Shown piece after piece: positions 8,098 through 17,235 of a stretch of 64,000 nt of DNA. The stretch covers positions 186,001 through 250,000 of the forward strand of contig JBCBKO010000004.1 in assembly GCA_038521865.1 (NCBI GenBank). The letters run 5' to 3'. A program made the position numbers and the translations under genes. The notes below the pieces were generated by a model. The model saw only the letters and a program-made list of their open reading frames with translations, was not told the origin of the DNA and searched no databases. This DNA comes from CALBPI01 sp038521865 (GTDB taxonomy: Bacteria > Pseudomonadota > Gammaproteobacteria > Steroidobacterales > Woeseiaceae). The stretch's first letter is position 1, and each line of letters starts with the position of its first letter.

Positions 8098-9390
8098 CGT
8101 CAACCGAACGACCAATCCGGCTTCCGGATGGTTCTCCGCAGATACCGTACCCCCGTGTGCCTGCATCGCATGCGCTGTGAGCGCGAGCCCCAATCCATGG
8201 TGGTCCGCTTCGGTCGTGTGGAATGGTTCGAACAATCGGTCTAGTGCATCCGGCGAGACGCCTTTACCACGATCCCTGACCTCGATGACCAAGGTGTTGT
8301 CCTCCTGCGCGGTAGAGAGGTCGACGAGCGAACCGGTAGGTGCGTATCGCAGCGCATTTCGAAGTACGTTTTCCATCGCGCTGGAGAGCAATCGAGGATC
8401 GGCTGTCACCACGACTCCAGGTGTCGCGTGGCTGACATTCACTTTGATGCCTCTGGGCTCCACCTCGAATCGCGCATCCGTCGCAATGTCGGAGCAGAGT
8501 GCTTCAACATCGATGACTTCGCGTTTGGTGGCTCCTCGATCTGCGGCGCGAATCAGCGTGAGTGCCTGTTCGGTGATTTGCTCAATCGCAGCTGACTCCT
8601 TGGCGATGCGAGCGAGTTGTTCGTCGACGCTCTCCGGCTGACGGTTGGCGAGTTCCAGAGCGAGATCAATGCGAGTCAGCGGCGAGCGCAATTCATGTGA
8701 GATGTGTCTTAGCAAGGCGTCGCGACGGTCGACCGCCGACTGCAGGGTGTCAGCCATTGCGTCGAACTGGCGAGCCAGCGTGCCGATTTCATCCGAGCGA
8801 TGCGCCAGCGCACCTGCTCGCGCGTTGAGCTGACCTTTCGCCAGCCGCTCAGCGACATCCGTCATACCGCGAATCGGTGCCGTTAGGTAGCGCGATAGCA
8901 GAAGGCAGATGAGCGTCGTGACCGTCAGCGACAACAACAGAACGTTGCGGTGTACCCCAGGCATCGCGAGGAGTCCGAATGCCGGCGGTTTGGCCGGTCC
9001 TACCATGGCGAGATACGGTGTCCCGGTCGGATCGGTGACGGTTATTTCGCGGACTCGTCGCTGCATTCTGGGGCTGCGCGATAACCGGCGTAGTCCGAGA
9101 CGAACCTCCGGTGGCAAACGCCGATTCAATATATCGATCTCATCGCGATCAACGAGGTAGATCGTCTGTCCGAGCGGCAGAACTTCCTGCTGGCGCAACC
9201 AACTCTTGAACGAGTCGGCACCGTTCGCTTTTAGTGAAGTCTGTACGAGCTCTCGAACAGTCTCCTGATCGAGCGCAGCCGCTTTCGCATCGCGCTCCGC
9301 GACAAACCGAAAGCTGACAAAAAAAACGATGGCGACCGTCGCGATCATCGCGAGCAGAAAACCGCCAAGCACCCTCCAGAAGAGACTCAC
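8080..9390 (-). CDS. CpxA-like sensor histidine kinase
   Basis: 436 residues. TM1 is at about 8-28 and a periplasmic sensor region at about 30-146. TM2 is at 149-167, followed by HAMP (168-222), and HisKA has the phospho-acceptor H232 in HISHELRSPLTR. The C-terminal HATPase has an N-box (ENVLRNALRYAP), G1 (DRGKGV) and G2 (HGLGLAL). The TLQSAVDRRDALLRHISHE join resembles CpxA. The ATG overlaps the regulator's TGA (ATGA). The nearby spy/CpxP-like gene supports an envelope-stress role; the signal is unknown. Confidence 0.92.
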   Translation of the reverse strand: MSLFWRVLGGFLLAMIATVAIVFFVSFRFVAERDAKAAALDQETVRELVQTSLKANGADSFKSWLRQQEVLPLGQTIYLVDRDEIDILNRRLPPEVRLGLRRLSRSPRMQRRVREITVTDPTGTPYLAMVGPAKPPAFGLLAMPGVHRNVLLLSLTVTTLICLLLSRYLTAPIRGMTDVAERLAKGQLNARAGALAHRSDEIGTLARQFDAMADTLQSAVDRRDALLRHISHELRSPLTRIDLALELANRQPESVDEQLARIAKESAAIEQITEQALTLIRAADRGATKREVIDVEALCSDIATDARFEVEPRGIKVNVSHATPGVVVTADPRLLSSAMENVLRNALRYAPTGSLVDLSTAQEDNTLVIEVRDRGKGVSPDALDRLFEPFHTTEADHHGLGLALTAHAMQAHGGTVSAENHPEAGLVVRLTLPADQ

Positions 9391-10079
9391 TCGGCGCCCT
9401 CTCTTTTGCGCAGCCGATAGCCATTACCTCGCACGCTGAGTATTGCGAGGTCCGAAGCCGATGCGTCCAGCTTCTGACGCAAATTGCTCACATGGGTATC
9501 GAGCGATCGGTCATTGGGGTTGTGGTTGCGCCCGAGTGCGCTCTGCGAGAGCCCGTCACGAGATGCGACCTCTGGCGCAGCCTGCACCAGTTGGGCGAGC
9601 ACGCGAAACTCGGTTTCCGTCAATTGCAGAAGCGCCTCGTCGAGGTAGGCAACGCCAGCGGCAAGATCGAGCCGGAGCGATTCGTAGGTGTTCTGCGTGG
9701 ATGCCTGTGTCGGGGCAGTGCGCTTCAATACCGCTTGAATGCGAAGCAGAAGCTCACGCGGGTTGAACGGTTTTGGCAAGTAATCATCCGCGCCGCGCGA
9801 CAGACCATCGATTCGATCATCGGGTTCGCCTCGTGCAGTGAGCATGATGATAGGCACGGCGCTGATCGAACGGATTCGCTCGAGCACTTTGAAACCATTC
9901 ATTCCCGGGAGTGTCACATCCAATAGCACCAAATCCGGGAGGCTCGCGGAAATTTGGCGTAATCCAGACTCGCCGGACTCTGCACACGTCACCGTGTACT
10001 GCTCGAGTCTAAGCAGCTCGGACAGCATGCCGGCGAGCTGCTGGTCGTCGTCGATAACGAGAATGTGATTGGCGGCCAT
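9387..10079 (-). CDS. OmpR-family response regulator, CpxR-like
   Basis: 230 residues. The receiver domain has the acidic cluster D10-D12, phospho-acceptor D54 (LLDVTLPGMNG), T81 and K103. The winged-helix DNA-binding domain spans about 130-228 with the usual LTETEFRVLAQLV start and SLDTHVSNLRQKL recognition region. It is the first gene of the regulator-kinase pair. A phased and palindromic element 35-52 nt upstream of its start suggests autoregulation. Confidence 0.93.
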   Translation of the reverse strand: MAANHILVIDDDQQLAGMLSELLRLEQYTVTCAESGESGLRQISASLPDLVLLDVTLPGMNGFKVLERIRSISAVPIIMLTARGEPDDRIDGLSRGADDYLPKPFNPRELLLRIQAVLKRTAPTQASTQNTYESLRLDLAAGVAYLDEALLQLTETEFRVLAQLVQAAPEVASRDGLSQSALGRNHNPNDRSLDTHVSNLRQKLDASASDLAILSVRGNGYRLRKREGAE

Positions 10080-10109
10080 GGCAGTGAGTATGCCGTCTAT
10101 GTGTGCTGC

Positions 10110-10129
10110 TGACAGTCAAGAACTGTCAA
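10110..10129. promoter_or_regulatory. Palindrome and phased repeat upstream of the response regulator
   Basis: TGACAGT (10110-10116) and ACTGTCA (10122-10128) form a 7-5-7 inverted repeat. On the minus strand the same stretch reads ATTGAC then CTTGAC exactly 10 bp later, matching the unit repeated before the spy-like gene. It is probably an operator for the regulator itself and may also serve the divergent TPR gene. Confidence 0.55.
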
Positions 10130-10244
10130 TGAGAATGGGTAGCCGGGGAGAACAGAGAATCAATCACTTGTAGAGACCGGCCGTGGCACGTATTTTTAGA
10201 ATGTCGGGTAGGTACGCTGCCTACCGCATCACGGATTTCCTCGA

Positions 10245-12599
10245 ATGACTACACAGCGCGGTTTCTTTGCCGAGTTACTCCACCGTCGTGTCCCGCAGAT
10301 TCTCGGGCTCTACATTGGTGGTGTTTGGGTAGCCATCGAAATCGGTGGCTGGCTCGGAGAGCAGTTTACGATTCCCGAACGCCTGCCTGCGTACCTGTTC
10401 GTTTTCCTGGTGTTGTTGGTGCCATCTGTTGCTCTGACCGCGTGGGGGCATGGCGCACCGGGCAAAGACCGGACGACGAAGTTCGAGATGGTGTTCGTCC
10501 CGCTGAATGTGGTCGTCGCTATAGCAGCGGTGTTTGCGGTACCACCGCAAGCGCCTGAGCAGGGGGTCGAGTTGGTCGCGCAGCCAGCCACTGCTGAAGC
10601 TGAGGCCCCGCAAGCGCAGTCTGTGCGTGTCCTCGCTTTCTCATTCCGCAACGAAACCGCTGAGGACCCGGATTGGTTTGGGTACGCCTTCTCGGTGTTG
10701 CTAAGCGAGGACATGATTCGCGCCAGCAATTCCTTTCGCGTCTATTCCGTCGTCGAGTCGCCCGACCGGGTGGAGTCTCTAAAGCGCCGCGGGTTCGATC
10801 GTGCGATTCGTGAACCGACCTCTATCCAAGCGGAAATGGCGGCGCGCACTGGCTATGAATATTTTGTGAGTGGCGTGTTCAGTGACGCTCCGACGCCGGG
10901 ACGTCTGAGCGTCAGCTACTCGCTGATGCAAACCAGCGACAACGAGGTCGTGTCTTCGGGGAGTGCGGAGTTTGATCGTGACGACCTGTTGGCGGGAGCA
11001 GACGCTATTTCTGCCGAGATTCAGGAAGTGCTGGTCGAGATGATCGGGGCGGACGTTGCCAAGCGGCGCGACACCTTGTTGACCGAGTCACTCACCGATT
11101 CGACCGAGGCTTTGGGGCTTTACGTGAACGCGATCGCCGCCACCACGATAGATAGCGACAGAGCACTGGCTGAAACGCTGCTCGGGCAAGCGATAGAGTT
11201 GGATCCTGCGTTCGCGGAAGCGCGCGCCAACCGTGCGAGGTTGTACTACTTGTCGGGTCGCAATCAGGACGCGCTTCAGGAAATCGACGAGACCTTTCGC
11301 TCCGATTACCGGTTGTCCAAGTCATCGCAGTTCATGATGCAGATCAACCGTGCAGTCATCGAGCGTGATCCGTTGCGTTCCATCGATGTGGCAAAAACCT
11401 GGGTGACCGTTCAGCCGAACAATGAGGCAGCGCACGCCACGCTCGCATCGATGCTGCAGGTGAATTCCATCGATCTCGAGCTGGCACTCGAATCGTGGGA
11501 TCGGGTGCTGGCAATAAATCCAAATGCGTTGAACTCGTTGTTGGAATCTGCCCAAATTCAGCGCCAGAGAGGTCTCCTCGACTCCGCGATTCAGTACGTC
11601 GAGACGTATCTTGAATCGGAGCCGGACAGCTTGTCCGCGCGCCTGCTTTTGGCGCAGGCGCAGCTCGACCAGGGGGATTTCGACAATGCCTTTGCGGAAT
11701 TCGAGCGCGCCAGTTACCTCGACAATCAGTCGATCAGTGCATCTCTGGGTGTGATCCGAACACTCTCGCAGCGCGGAGATTACGCGCAGGCCGAAGATCG
11801 ATTGAGCCGGTTGCGACAGAGAAAGCTCACCGATCAGCAGTTGCTTGAAGCGGCGAATACCGCAAGCTCGCTATACCGGTTGAAGGGCCAGTACACCAAA
11901 GCCATCGCGGAAATGGAGGCGGTCGATGAGGTTGCCCAACGACTGATGAATCCGCTGATTTATCTGCTGCAGGTCAAAGCGCCATTTGTCGCCATGAGCA
12001 GCTACGTCTCGTCGGATGTGGAGGGCGTCATCGCGGAGCTGGAGGCTTTGCGTGCGCAAGCACAGCCGCCATGGGATTCATTTCTTTATTGGTATGACAT
12101 GACGCCGTACGGCTTGTATGACTACGCTGACGAATACATCGCGTCAAAGGAGAAGGCAGCCCCAGTACTTCGCAACACCCCGAACGCGAACTTCCAGATG
12201 ATGATGTTGTCAGCGGACGCTCAGGCGTCGTTGTACAACGACGACAGTGAGAGCGCGCTAGAGGCAACGAATCGAGCCATCGAGCTCACAGGGGAATCGT
12301 TGCTCAATGTGATCGCGGCGGACGAATTGACCAACATCCTTGCGGGCCTCTACGACCTCTTGCGCAAAGCGGGGGAGCCAGAGCGCGCCATCGAGGGCTT
12401 GCTACCTTTGATCGATAAGTTCCCTGGGCATGCGCTTGCGCATCTGCGACTGGCGCAGGCCTACGAAGCGGCTGGCGACACAGCGAAGTCGATCGATGCT
12501 TTGGAGGCTGCATTGGTGATTTGGCAGGACGCCGACGAGACTTATGTCTACCTGCTGGAGGCAAAGGCGCTGCAGTCTCGGCTCGGATCAGACGTCTAA
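10245..12599 (+). CDS. Membrane-anchored TPR protein with TolB-like N domain
   Basis: 784 residues. Three hydrophobic segments near the N-terminus (about 17-38, 48-65, 84-105) are followed by a domain of about 150 residues (about 125-275) resembling the TolB/FlgO-like N-domain often found before TPRs (VRVLAFSFRNET, then EYFVSGVF and LSVSYSLM). The rest is TPR superhelix up to about 775. This architecture is common in proteobacterial regulators of the CadC/adenylate-cyclase type, but no N-terminal DNA-binding or catalytic domain is present. A small inverted repeat (GGTAGG at 10207, CCTACC at 10220) lies upstream. The last 12 nt overlap the convergent ABC transporter gene. Function unknown. Confidence 0.85.
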   Translation: MTTQRGFFAELLHRRVPQILGLYIGGVWVAIEIGGWLGEQFTIPERLPAYLFVFLVLLVPSVALTAWGHGAPGKDRTTKFEMVFVPLNVVVAIAAVFAVPPQAPEQGVELVAQPATAEAEAPQAQSVRVLAFSFRNETAEDPDWFGYAFSVLLSEDMIRASNSFRVYSVVESPDRVESLKRRGFDRAIREPTSIQAEMAARTGYEYFVSGVFSDAPTPGRLSVSYSLMQTSDNEVVSSGSAEFDRDDLLAGADAISAEIQEVLVEMIGADVAKRRDTLLTESLTDSTEALGLYVNAIAATTIDSDRALAETLLGQAIELDPAFAEARANRARLYYLSGRNQDALQEIDETFRSDYRLSKSSQFMMQINRAVIERDPLRSIDVAKTWVTVQPNNEAAHATLASMLQVNSIDLELALESWDRVLAINPNALNSLLESAQIQRQRGLLDSAIQYVETYLESEPDSLSARLLLAQAQLDQGDFDNAFAEFERASYLDNQSISASLGVIRTLSQRGDYAQAEDRLSRLRQRKLTDQQLLEAANTASSLYRLKGQYTKAIAEMEAVDEVAQRLMNPLIYLLQVKAPFVAMSSYVSSDVEGVIAELEALRAQAQPPWDSFLYWYDMTPYGLYDYADEYIASKEKAAPVLRNTPNANFQMMMLSADAQASLYNDDSESALEATNRAIELTGESLLNVIAADELTNILAGLYDLLRKAGEPERAIEGLLPLIDKFPGHALAHLRLAQAYEAAGDTAKSIDALEAALVIWQDADETYVYLLEAKALQSRLGSDV

Positions 12600-14384
12600 G
12601 GTAGCCGCCATACCGGTTTGAACCTGCCATAACTGGGCGTAGATTCCGTCGGCTTTGAACAGCTCGCCATGCGTGCCTGCCTCAATGATGCGGCCCTGAT
12701 CGATAACGTAGATTCGATCTGCGTTCACCACAGTGGAAAGCCGGTGCGCGATGACGATGCTGGTGCGGGTTCTGGAGAGACGTGCCAGTGATCGCTGGAT
12801 TGCCGCCTCGGTCTCATTGTCTACCGCAGACGTTGCCTCATCCAGGATAAGGATGGGTGGATCTTTGAGTAAAGCCCGCGCGATAGAGAGTCTTTGACGT
12901 TGACCGCCCGAGAGCTTCTGACCCTGCTCACCGACCAAGGTGTCGAGACCTTCGGGTAGCTTGTCGATGAATTCGCGAGCTTCGGCGGCATCAATGGCGG
13001 CGATAACCTCCTCATCCGATGCGTCCATGCGTCCGTAAGCGATGTTCTCCCGCACAGTTCCATGGAACAGAAAGACATCCTGGCTGACCAGACCAATCTG
13101 ACCGCGCAGGCTTGCGAGTGTGCTCTCCGCGATATCCTGGCCTCCGATACTGATGCTGCCGGATTGCGGCAGGTAGAACCGCAACAAGAGTTTGATGATC
13201 GTGCTCTTTCCCGAGCCCGTCTGTCCAACCAGCGCAACGGTCTGACCTGACTGGATGTTTAGTTCGATGTCCTTTAACACGGGGACGTCATCTCGGTAAG
13301 CGAAGTTGACGTTCTCAAAGCGAATATCGCCACGCGGATCGGACAGAATTTGAGCTGTCTCGCTATCGCGGATCCTGACCGGCACCTCGAGCAGGTCGAG
13401 GATGCGCCGGGTCGATGCCATCGCACGTTCGTAGAGATCAACCGTGTTGGCAAGATCGGTGAGCGGCCAAAGCAGGCGCTGCGTCAGGAACACCAGCACG
13501 CCATAGGCGCCAACATTCATCTCCCCGTTCAGCACCTTGTAACCGCCGAACAGGAACGTCGCGACGAAGCCCGCAAGGATCGCCATGCGGATCACCGGGA
13601 TGAACGCAGAGCTCACTGCGATCGCTTTGCGGTTTGCACGAACGTAGTCGCGCGATGCTTTATCCATCCGTTCGACTTCCAGTTTCTCCGTCGCGAAACT
13701 CTTGATGGTCATAATCGCCGAGATGTTCGCGGCCAGTCTGCTGGAGAGGTGTCCGACGCGTTCGCGCACACCGGCATAAAGCGGTTGAGCGCGACGCTGG
13801 AAATAGAAAGCGCCGATCACGATGACAGGGATTGGCGTAAACGCGATCAACGCGATACTCGGCGAAACGAGAAAGAACACACCACCGACGGAGATCAGCG
13901 TCGTGGCTACCTGGATGAGTGAATTGGCGCCAGTGTCGAGGAAGCGTTCGAGTTGGTTAACGTCGTCATTCAAGATCGCGACGACATTGCCTGCCCGCGT
14001 TTGTTCGAACCATGACAGATCCAGCTGCTGCGTGTGCTCATACGTGTCCATCCGCAAGCGATGCTGCAGGTCCTGCGCGAGGTTGCGCCAACCCACCAAC
14101 AGCAGGTATTCGAATACCGACTCGCCGATCCAGATCGCCAGCGTCAGCAGAGCCAGAAGCAACATCTGATCGCGCGGTGCGGTGATGCCCAGCTCCGCGA
14201 CGAATGAGTCCTGCTGACGGACGACCACGTCGATGGCGATGCCGATCAGAATCTCCGGCATGACATCGAACAGCTTGTTCATGACCGAACAGAAACTGGC
14301 AAACCAGATTCGGCCTCTGAACGGCGTTGCATATCGAAGCAGGCGACGGAGTGCGGAGAAGGAAGTTTGGGATGAGGCGCTCAC
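12588..14384 (-). CDS. ABC transporter, fused permease and ATPase (MsbA/LmrA-type)
   Basis: 598 residues. The six-helix exporter domain occupies about 1-320, and the nucleotide-binding domain contains Walker A GQTGSGKST, the Q-loop, signature LSGGQRQR, Walker B ILILDEATSAVD and the switch His in IAHRLSTV. Half-transporters of this kind work as homodimers exporting lipids, drugs or peptides. The substrate cannot be read from sequence. It is monocistronic, convergent with the TPR gene and divergent from ilvE. Confidence 0.93.
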   Translation of the reverse strand: MSASSQTSFSALRRLLRYATPFRGRIWFASFCSVMNKLFDVMPEILIGIAIDVVVRQQDSFVAELGITAPRDQMLLLALLTLAIWIGESVFEYLLLVGWRNLAQDLQHRLRMDTYEHTQQLDLSWFEQTRAGNVVAILNDDVNQLERFLDTGANSLIQVATTLISVGGVFFLVSPSIALIAFTPIPVIVIGAFYFQRRAQPLYAGVRERVGHLSSRLAANISAIMTIKSFATEKLEVERMDKASRDYVRANRKAIAVSSAFIPVIRMAILAGFVATFLFGGYKVLNGEMNVGAYGVLVFLTQRLLWPLTDLANTVDLYERAMASTRRILDLLEVPVRIRDSETAQILSDPRGDIRFENVNFAYRDDVPVLKDIELNIQSGQTVALVGQTGSGKSTIIKLLLRFYLPQSGSISIGGQDIAESTLASLRGQIGLVSQDVFLFHGTVRENIAYGRMDASDEEVIAAIDAAEAREFIDKLPEGLDTLVGEQGQKLSGGQRQRLSIARALLKDPPILILDEATSAVDNETEAAIQRSLARLSRTRTSIVIAHRLSTVVNADRIYVIDQGRIIEAGTHGELFKADGIYAQLWQVQTGMAATLDV

Positions 14385-14426
14385 GCAGCGCAGTGTATCA
14401 GCGTCTGCTGACGAAACCCTCTATGG

Positions 14427-14450
14427 GTGCCTTGAGTGCCTTGAGTGCCT
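14427..14450. repeat. Short tandem repeat GTGCCTTGA, about 2.7 copies
   Basis: Copies start at 14427, 14436 and 14445, the last one imperfect. They lie in the ABC/ilvE divergent gap and run into the -35 region proposed for ilvE. Confidence 0.7.
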
Positions 14451-14469
14451 GAAGGCCTGCGGTTATTCT
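14441..14469 (+). promoter_or_regulatory. Candidate promoter of ilvE
   Basis: TTGAGT (14441-14446), a 17-bp spacer, and TATTCT (14464-14469), 32 nt before the ATG. Moderate match to a sigma-70 promoter; its -35 is provided by the 9-bp tandem repeat. Confidence 0.4.
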
Positions 14470-14500
14470 GGCGCACCAGCGCGTCAGGATAGAGTCCAAC

Positions 14501-15490
14501 ATGAGTGTTTTCGGCACCGAATTTTGCGAGCAGTATGCGCTCGCGCACTACGACGGTGAGTCCTGGCAAGGCGGCGATCTGATCCCGTTAGAACCGCTCG
14601 CATTGCATCCAGCCGCACACGTGTTTCATTACGCGAGCACCTGCTTTGAGGGTTTTAAGGCCTATCGGTGGGACGACGGTTCCGTGCATGTGTTTCGCCT
14701 GGATGATCACGTCGCTCGGATGCAAAAAAGTGCAGCCTCACTGATGCTGCCAATACCCGACGCCGATCTGTTGCGGGATATGGTGTTGCGTATCGTCGAT
14801 GCGAGCCGGGATCAGATTCCAGAGTTGCCTGGCGCGCTTTATTTGCGTCCCACACTCATCGGTACGCTGCCCAACATCGGGGCGGCTGCATCGCCGAGTA
14901 CCGAGGCAAAGCTATTTGTCCTGGCCTCGCCGGTCGGCGATTACTTCGCCGGCGGCATGCGTCCGCTCAAGATTCTGATCGACGATGAGAATGCGCGCTC
15001 GACGCGACAGCTCGGGAGCACAAAAACTGGCGGTAACTATGCCGCAGCGCTTGGCCCGACACTGGCGGCCAAAGCGAAATACGGCGTTGATCAGGTGCTG
15101 TTTTGCCCAAGCTTGGATGTGCAAGAGACGGGTGCCGCCAACTTCATTTTGATTGGCGACAACCGTGTGCAAACCAAGCCGCTGGACTCGTCTTTCCTGC
15201 ACGGCATCACGCGTGCATCGATCCTTCAGCTCGCGGAGGATCTCGGTTTCGATGTTGTACTCGAGGATTTCACCGTGCCTGCGCTTGTCGACGCACTCGA
15301 CACGCATGACGCCGCGCTCTCCGGCACAGCGGCTAGTCTCACACCGATTGGCACGATGATTTACCGGGACAAGGAATACGCCGTAAATCCTGGCAGTGAG
15401 TATGCGAATACACTCAAGTTGCGCGCCACGCTCTCAGCAGTGCACAGCGGAGAGCGCGACGATCAACATGGCTGGTTAACGCGCGTTTAG
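14501..15490 (+). CDS. ilvE: Branched-chain amino acid aminotransferase
   Basis: PLP enzyme of fold type IV that transaminates Val, Leu and Ile with glutamate, the last step of their synthesis. At 329 residues it has the usual length. The PLP lysine is K175 in STKTGGNYAAAL, QETGAANFI follows at about 208-216, and GTAASLTPIG is near the C-terminus. The pattern fits the longer subgroup of about 330-360 residues rather than the D-amino-acid or ADC lyase relatives. Its TAG stop overlaps the azoreductase TAA stop on the other strand by four bases. Confidence 0.92.
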   Translation: MSVFGTEFCEQYALAHYDGESWQGGDLIPLEPLALHPAAHVFHYASTCFEGFKAYRWDDGSVHVFRLDDHVARMQKSAASLMLPIPDADLLRDMVLRIVDASRDQIPELPGALYLRPTLIGTLPNIGAAASPSTEAKLFVLASPVGDYFAGGMRPLKILIDDENARSTRQLGSTKTGGNYAAALGPTLAAKAKYGVDQVLFCPSLDVQETGAANFILIGDNRVQTKPLDSSFLHGITRASILQLAEDLGFDVVLEDFTVPALVDALDTHDAALSGTAASLTPIGTMIYRDKEYAVNPGSEYANTLKLRATLSAVHSGERDDQHGWLTRV

Positions 15491-16116
15491 GCAGCCTCGG
15501 TGGCTACATTGGTCACCAGTTCTTCGGCAATCTTTGACAGTTGATCGCCAGCTGCAGCCAGACTGGTATCAGCGGCGAAGTTGAGTCGATCCGCTGCCAC
15601 TGTTGTGATGTCGGTGATGCCGAGGAAACTCAGAAACTGTCTGACATGCGGCGTGGCGAAATCGGCTGCGGAATCCACTGGAACCCCACCGGATGTGATC
15701 ACGACAATCGCGCGCTTGCCCTCTAGCAAACCCTCGGGCCCCTTCTCCGTATAGCGGAAAGTCCGTCCTGCGCGAGCGACCTGATCGAACCATGCCTTCA
15801 ATGAGGCAGGTATGCCGAAGTTGTAGAGCGGAACACCCACGACCACAACGTCTGCGGCCTCGAGCTCTTGAACCAGCACATCGGAGAACGCGAGCGCGGA
15901 GCGATCGTCGTGACTACGCTGGTCTTCCGGCGTGAATGTTGCGTTGACCCAATTCTCATCGATCAGTGGCACACCCTGCGCAACGTCGCGTTCGGTGATT
16001 TCGGTCTGTGCCTGCGCGGAAACCGTTTCAATGAACCGTTTTGTCAGTTCACGGGACTGCGAGGCTGACGATCTGGCACTGCTCTGGACGTTCAGAATAT
16101 TGATAGAGGCGGACAT
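15487..16116 (-). CDS. FMN-dependent NADH-azoreductase (AzoR-type flavodoxin fold)
   Basis: Reduces quinones or azo compounds with NADH on a flavodoxin-like fold. The ATG at 16116 has a clear ribosome site (GGAGT, about 7 nt upstream) and begins at the first strand (INILNVQSSARSSASQSRELT, the FMN phosphate loop). The frame is open to 16230, but that extension runs into the LysR operator and lacks family likeness. The motifs VVGVPLYNFGIPASLKAWFDQ and VITSGG are standard for AzoR. It is divergent from a LysR regulator, a common pairing for thiol/quinone-responsive control. Confidence 0.9.
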   Translation of the reverse strand: MSASINILNVQSSARSSASQSRELTKRFIETVSAQAQTEITERDVAQGVPLIDENWVNATFTPEDQRSHDDRSALAFSDVLVQELEAADVVVVGVPLYNFGIPASLKAWFDQVARAGRTFRYTEKGPEGLLEGKRAIVVITSGGVPVDSAADFATPHVRQFLSFLGITDITTVAADRLNFAADTSLAAAGDQLSKIAEELVTNVATEAA

Positions 16117-16194
16117 AGGATTAACTCCATGCGTAACGTTGATGGTGAGCATGGACGTTCCAATTGAAGAGATAAACACTACAAAAATTAAATA

Positions 16195-16217
16195 ATTGTT
16201 GCCAAAATAAGAACAAT
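16195..16217. promoter_or_regulatory. LysR-type T-N11-A operator overlapping the lysR start codon
   Basis: ATTGTT (16195-16200), 11 nt, then AACAAT (16212-16217): a perfect 6-bp inverted repeat with the T-N11-A geometry of LysR boxes. Its right arm overlaps the regulator's own ATG (16216). It sits 79 nt upstream of the azoreductase start. Confidence 0.65.
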
Positions 16218-17157
16218 GGCAAGATTTCAAGAACTCGAGTGTTTTGTGGCAGTGGTCGAGACGGGCAGCATCACGGCCGCTGCAGATCGCCTTGAGCTAG
16301 CCAAAAGTGCGGTGAGTCGCAGATTAGCAGCACTCGAAAAGCGCCTGAGTGTGCAACTGCTGAATCGAACGACGCGGGCAATTGACCTCACCAATACCGG
16401 CCGCGCGTTCTACGAGCGTGCTGTGGCCGTACTATCCGATCTGGCGGAGGCGGAGTCTGCCGTTGCGCAGGAGCGTGGGACATTGTCGGGTGTATTGCGA
16501 CTGGCGCTGCCACTGTCGTTCAGTGTTCGCCATATGGGCGAACCGCTCAGCGCGTTTCTGGCTGAGCACCCGGAGGTTCAGTGTCAGATCGATCTCAACG
16601 ACAGGCGGGTAGATCTGGTCGCCGAGGGCGTTGATCTTGCGCTTCGAATCGGAGTGTTGGAGGAATCCACGCTGGTCGCCCGGAAGCTGTTCGATGCGTC
16701 GGCGACGGTGTGTGCGAGCCCGAGTTATCTCGAGCGGCGAGGTACACCTACCCAACCGAGTGACCTTCTCGATCACGACGTACTGGTCTACGCCAATACC
16801 AGAGAGCCCGAGGTCTGGTCTTTCACGGAGGCGTCCGGTGCGCGCATCAGGGCGCCGCTGCGCCCGAAAGTCTCTGCAAGTAACGGTGACTTGCTCAGCC
16901 GGCTCGCGGAGCAGGGGCAGGGCATCATCCAGCAGCCAACATTCATGCTCGACGATGCCTTGAGGCGCCGTGCTTTGGTCCCGATTCTGCGCGACTACCA
17001 ATTGCCTGTGATTCCGGCGCATGCGGTGTATCCCCATACTCGTCACCTATCGTTCCGCGTCCGGGCTTTTATAGACCATCTCGTTGCTTGGTTTGCCAAC
17101 GACCTGCCCTGGGACACTGCTCTCGATAGCCCGATGCTTGCAAGGGAGCGGAACTAG
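16216..17157 (+). CDS. LysR-family transcriptional regulator
   Basis: 313 residues. The N-terminal winged helix (about 1-60) has AADRLELAKSAVSRRLAALEKRL and the typical LNRTTRAIDLTNTGRAFYER join. The effector-binding domain spans about 90-295. It belongs to the large group with R-R-x-D-L-V-A-E-G-V-D-L-A-L-R in the effector domain. It is divergent from the azoreductase, which it most likely controls; the operator over its own start predicts repression of itself. Confidence 0.93.
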   Translation: MARFQELECFVAVVETGSITAAADRLELAKSAVSRRLAALEKRLSVQLLNRTTRAIDLTNTGRAFYERAVAVLSDLAEAESAVAQERGTLSGVLRLALPLSFSVRHMGEPLSAFLAEHPEVQCQIDLNDRRVDLVAEGVDLALRIGVLEESTLVARKLFDASATVCASPSYLERRGTPTQPSDLLDHDVLVYANTREPEVWSFTEASGARIRAPLRPKVSASNGDLLSRLAEQGQGIIQQPTFMLDDALRRRALVPILRDYQLPVIPAHAVYPHTRHLSFRVRAFIDHLVAWFANDLPWDTALDSPMLARERN

Positions 17158-17235
17158 TCGGATAGTCCTGCTTCCATCCTGCGCTGTTCGCGAAGCGCGA
17201 GATCCTAATTCAGCGCAATTCCAGGGAGCGAGCCG

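Noticed and set aside
9387..10079. Response regulator considered as PhoB, the partner of the Pho boxes
   Set aside because: Its kinase has a periplasmic sensor and HAMP like CpxA, not the PAS-type PhoR layout; no pst/phoU genes are near.
14427..14450. GTGCCTTGA repeats considered as a CRISPR or VNTR locus
   Set aside because: Under three copies, 9-bp unit, no spacers; at most a slippage tract in a promoter.
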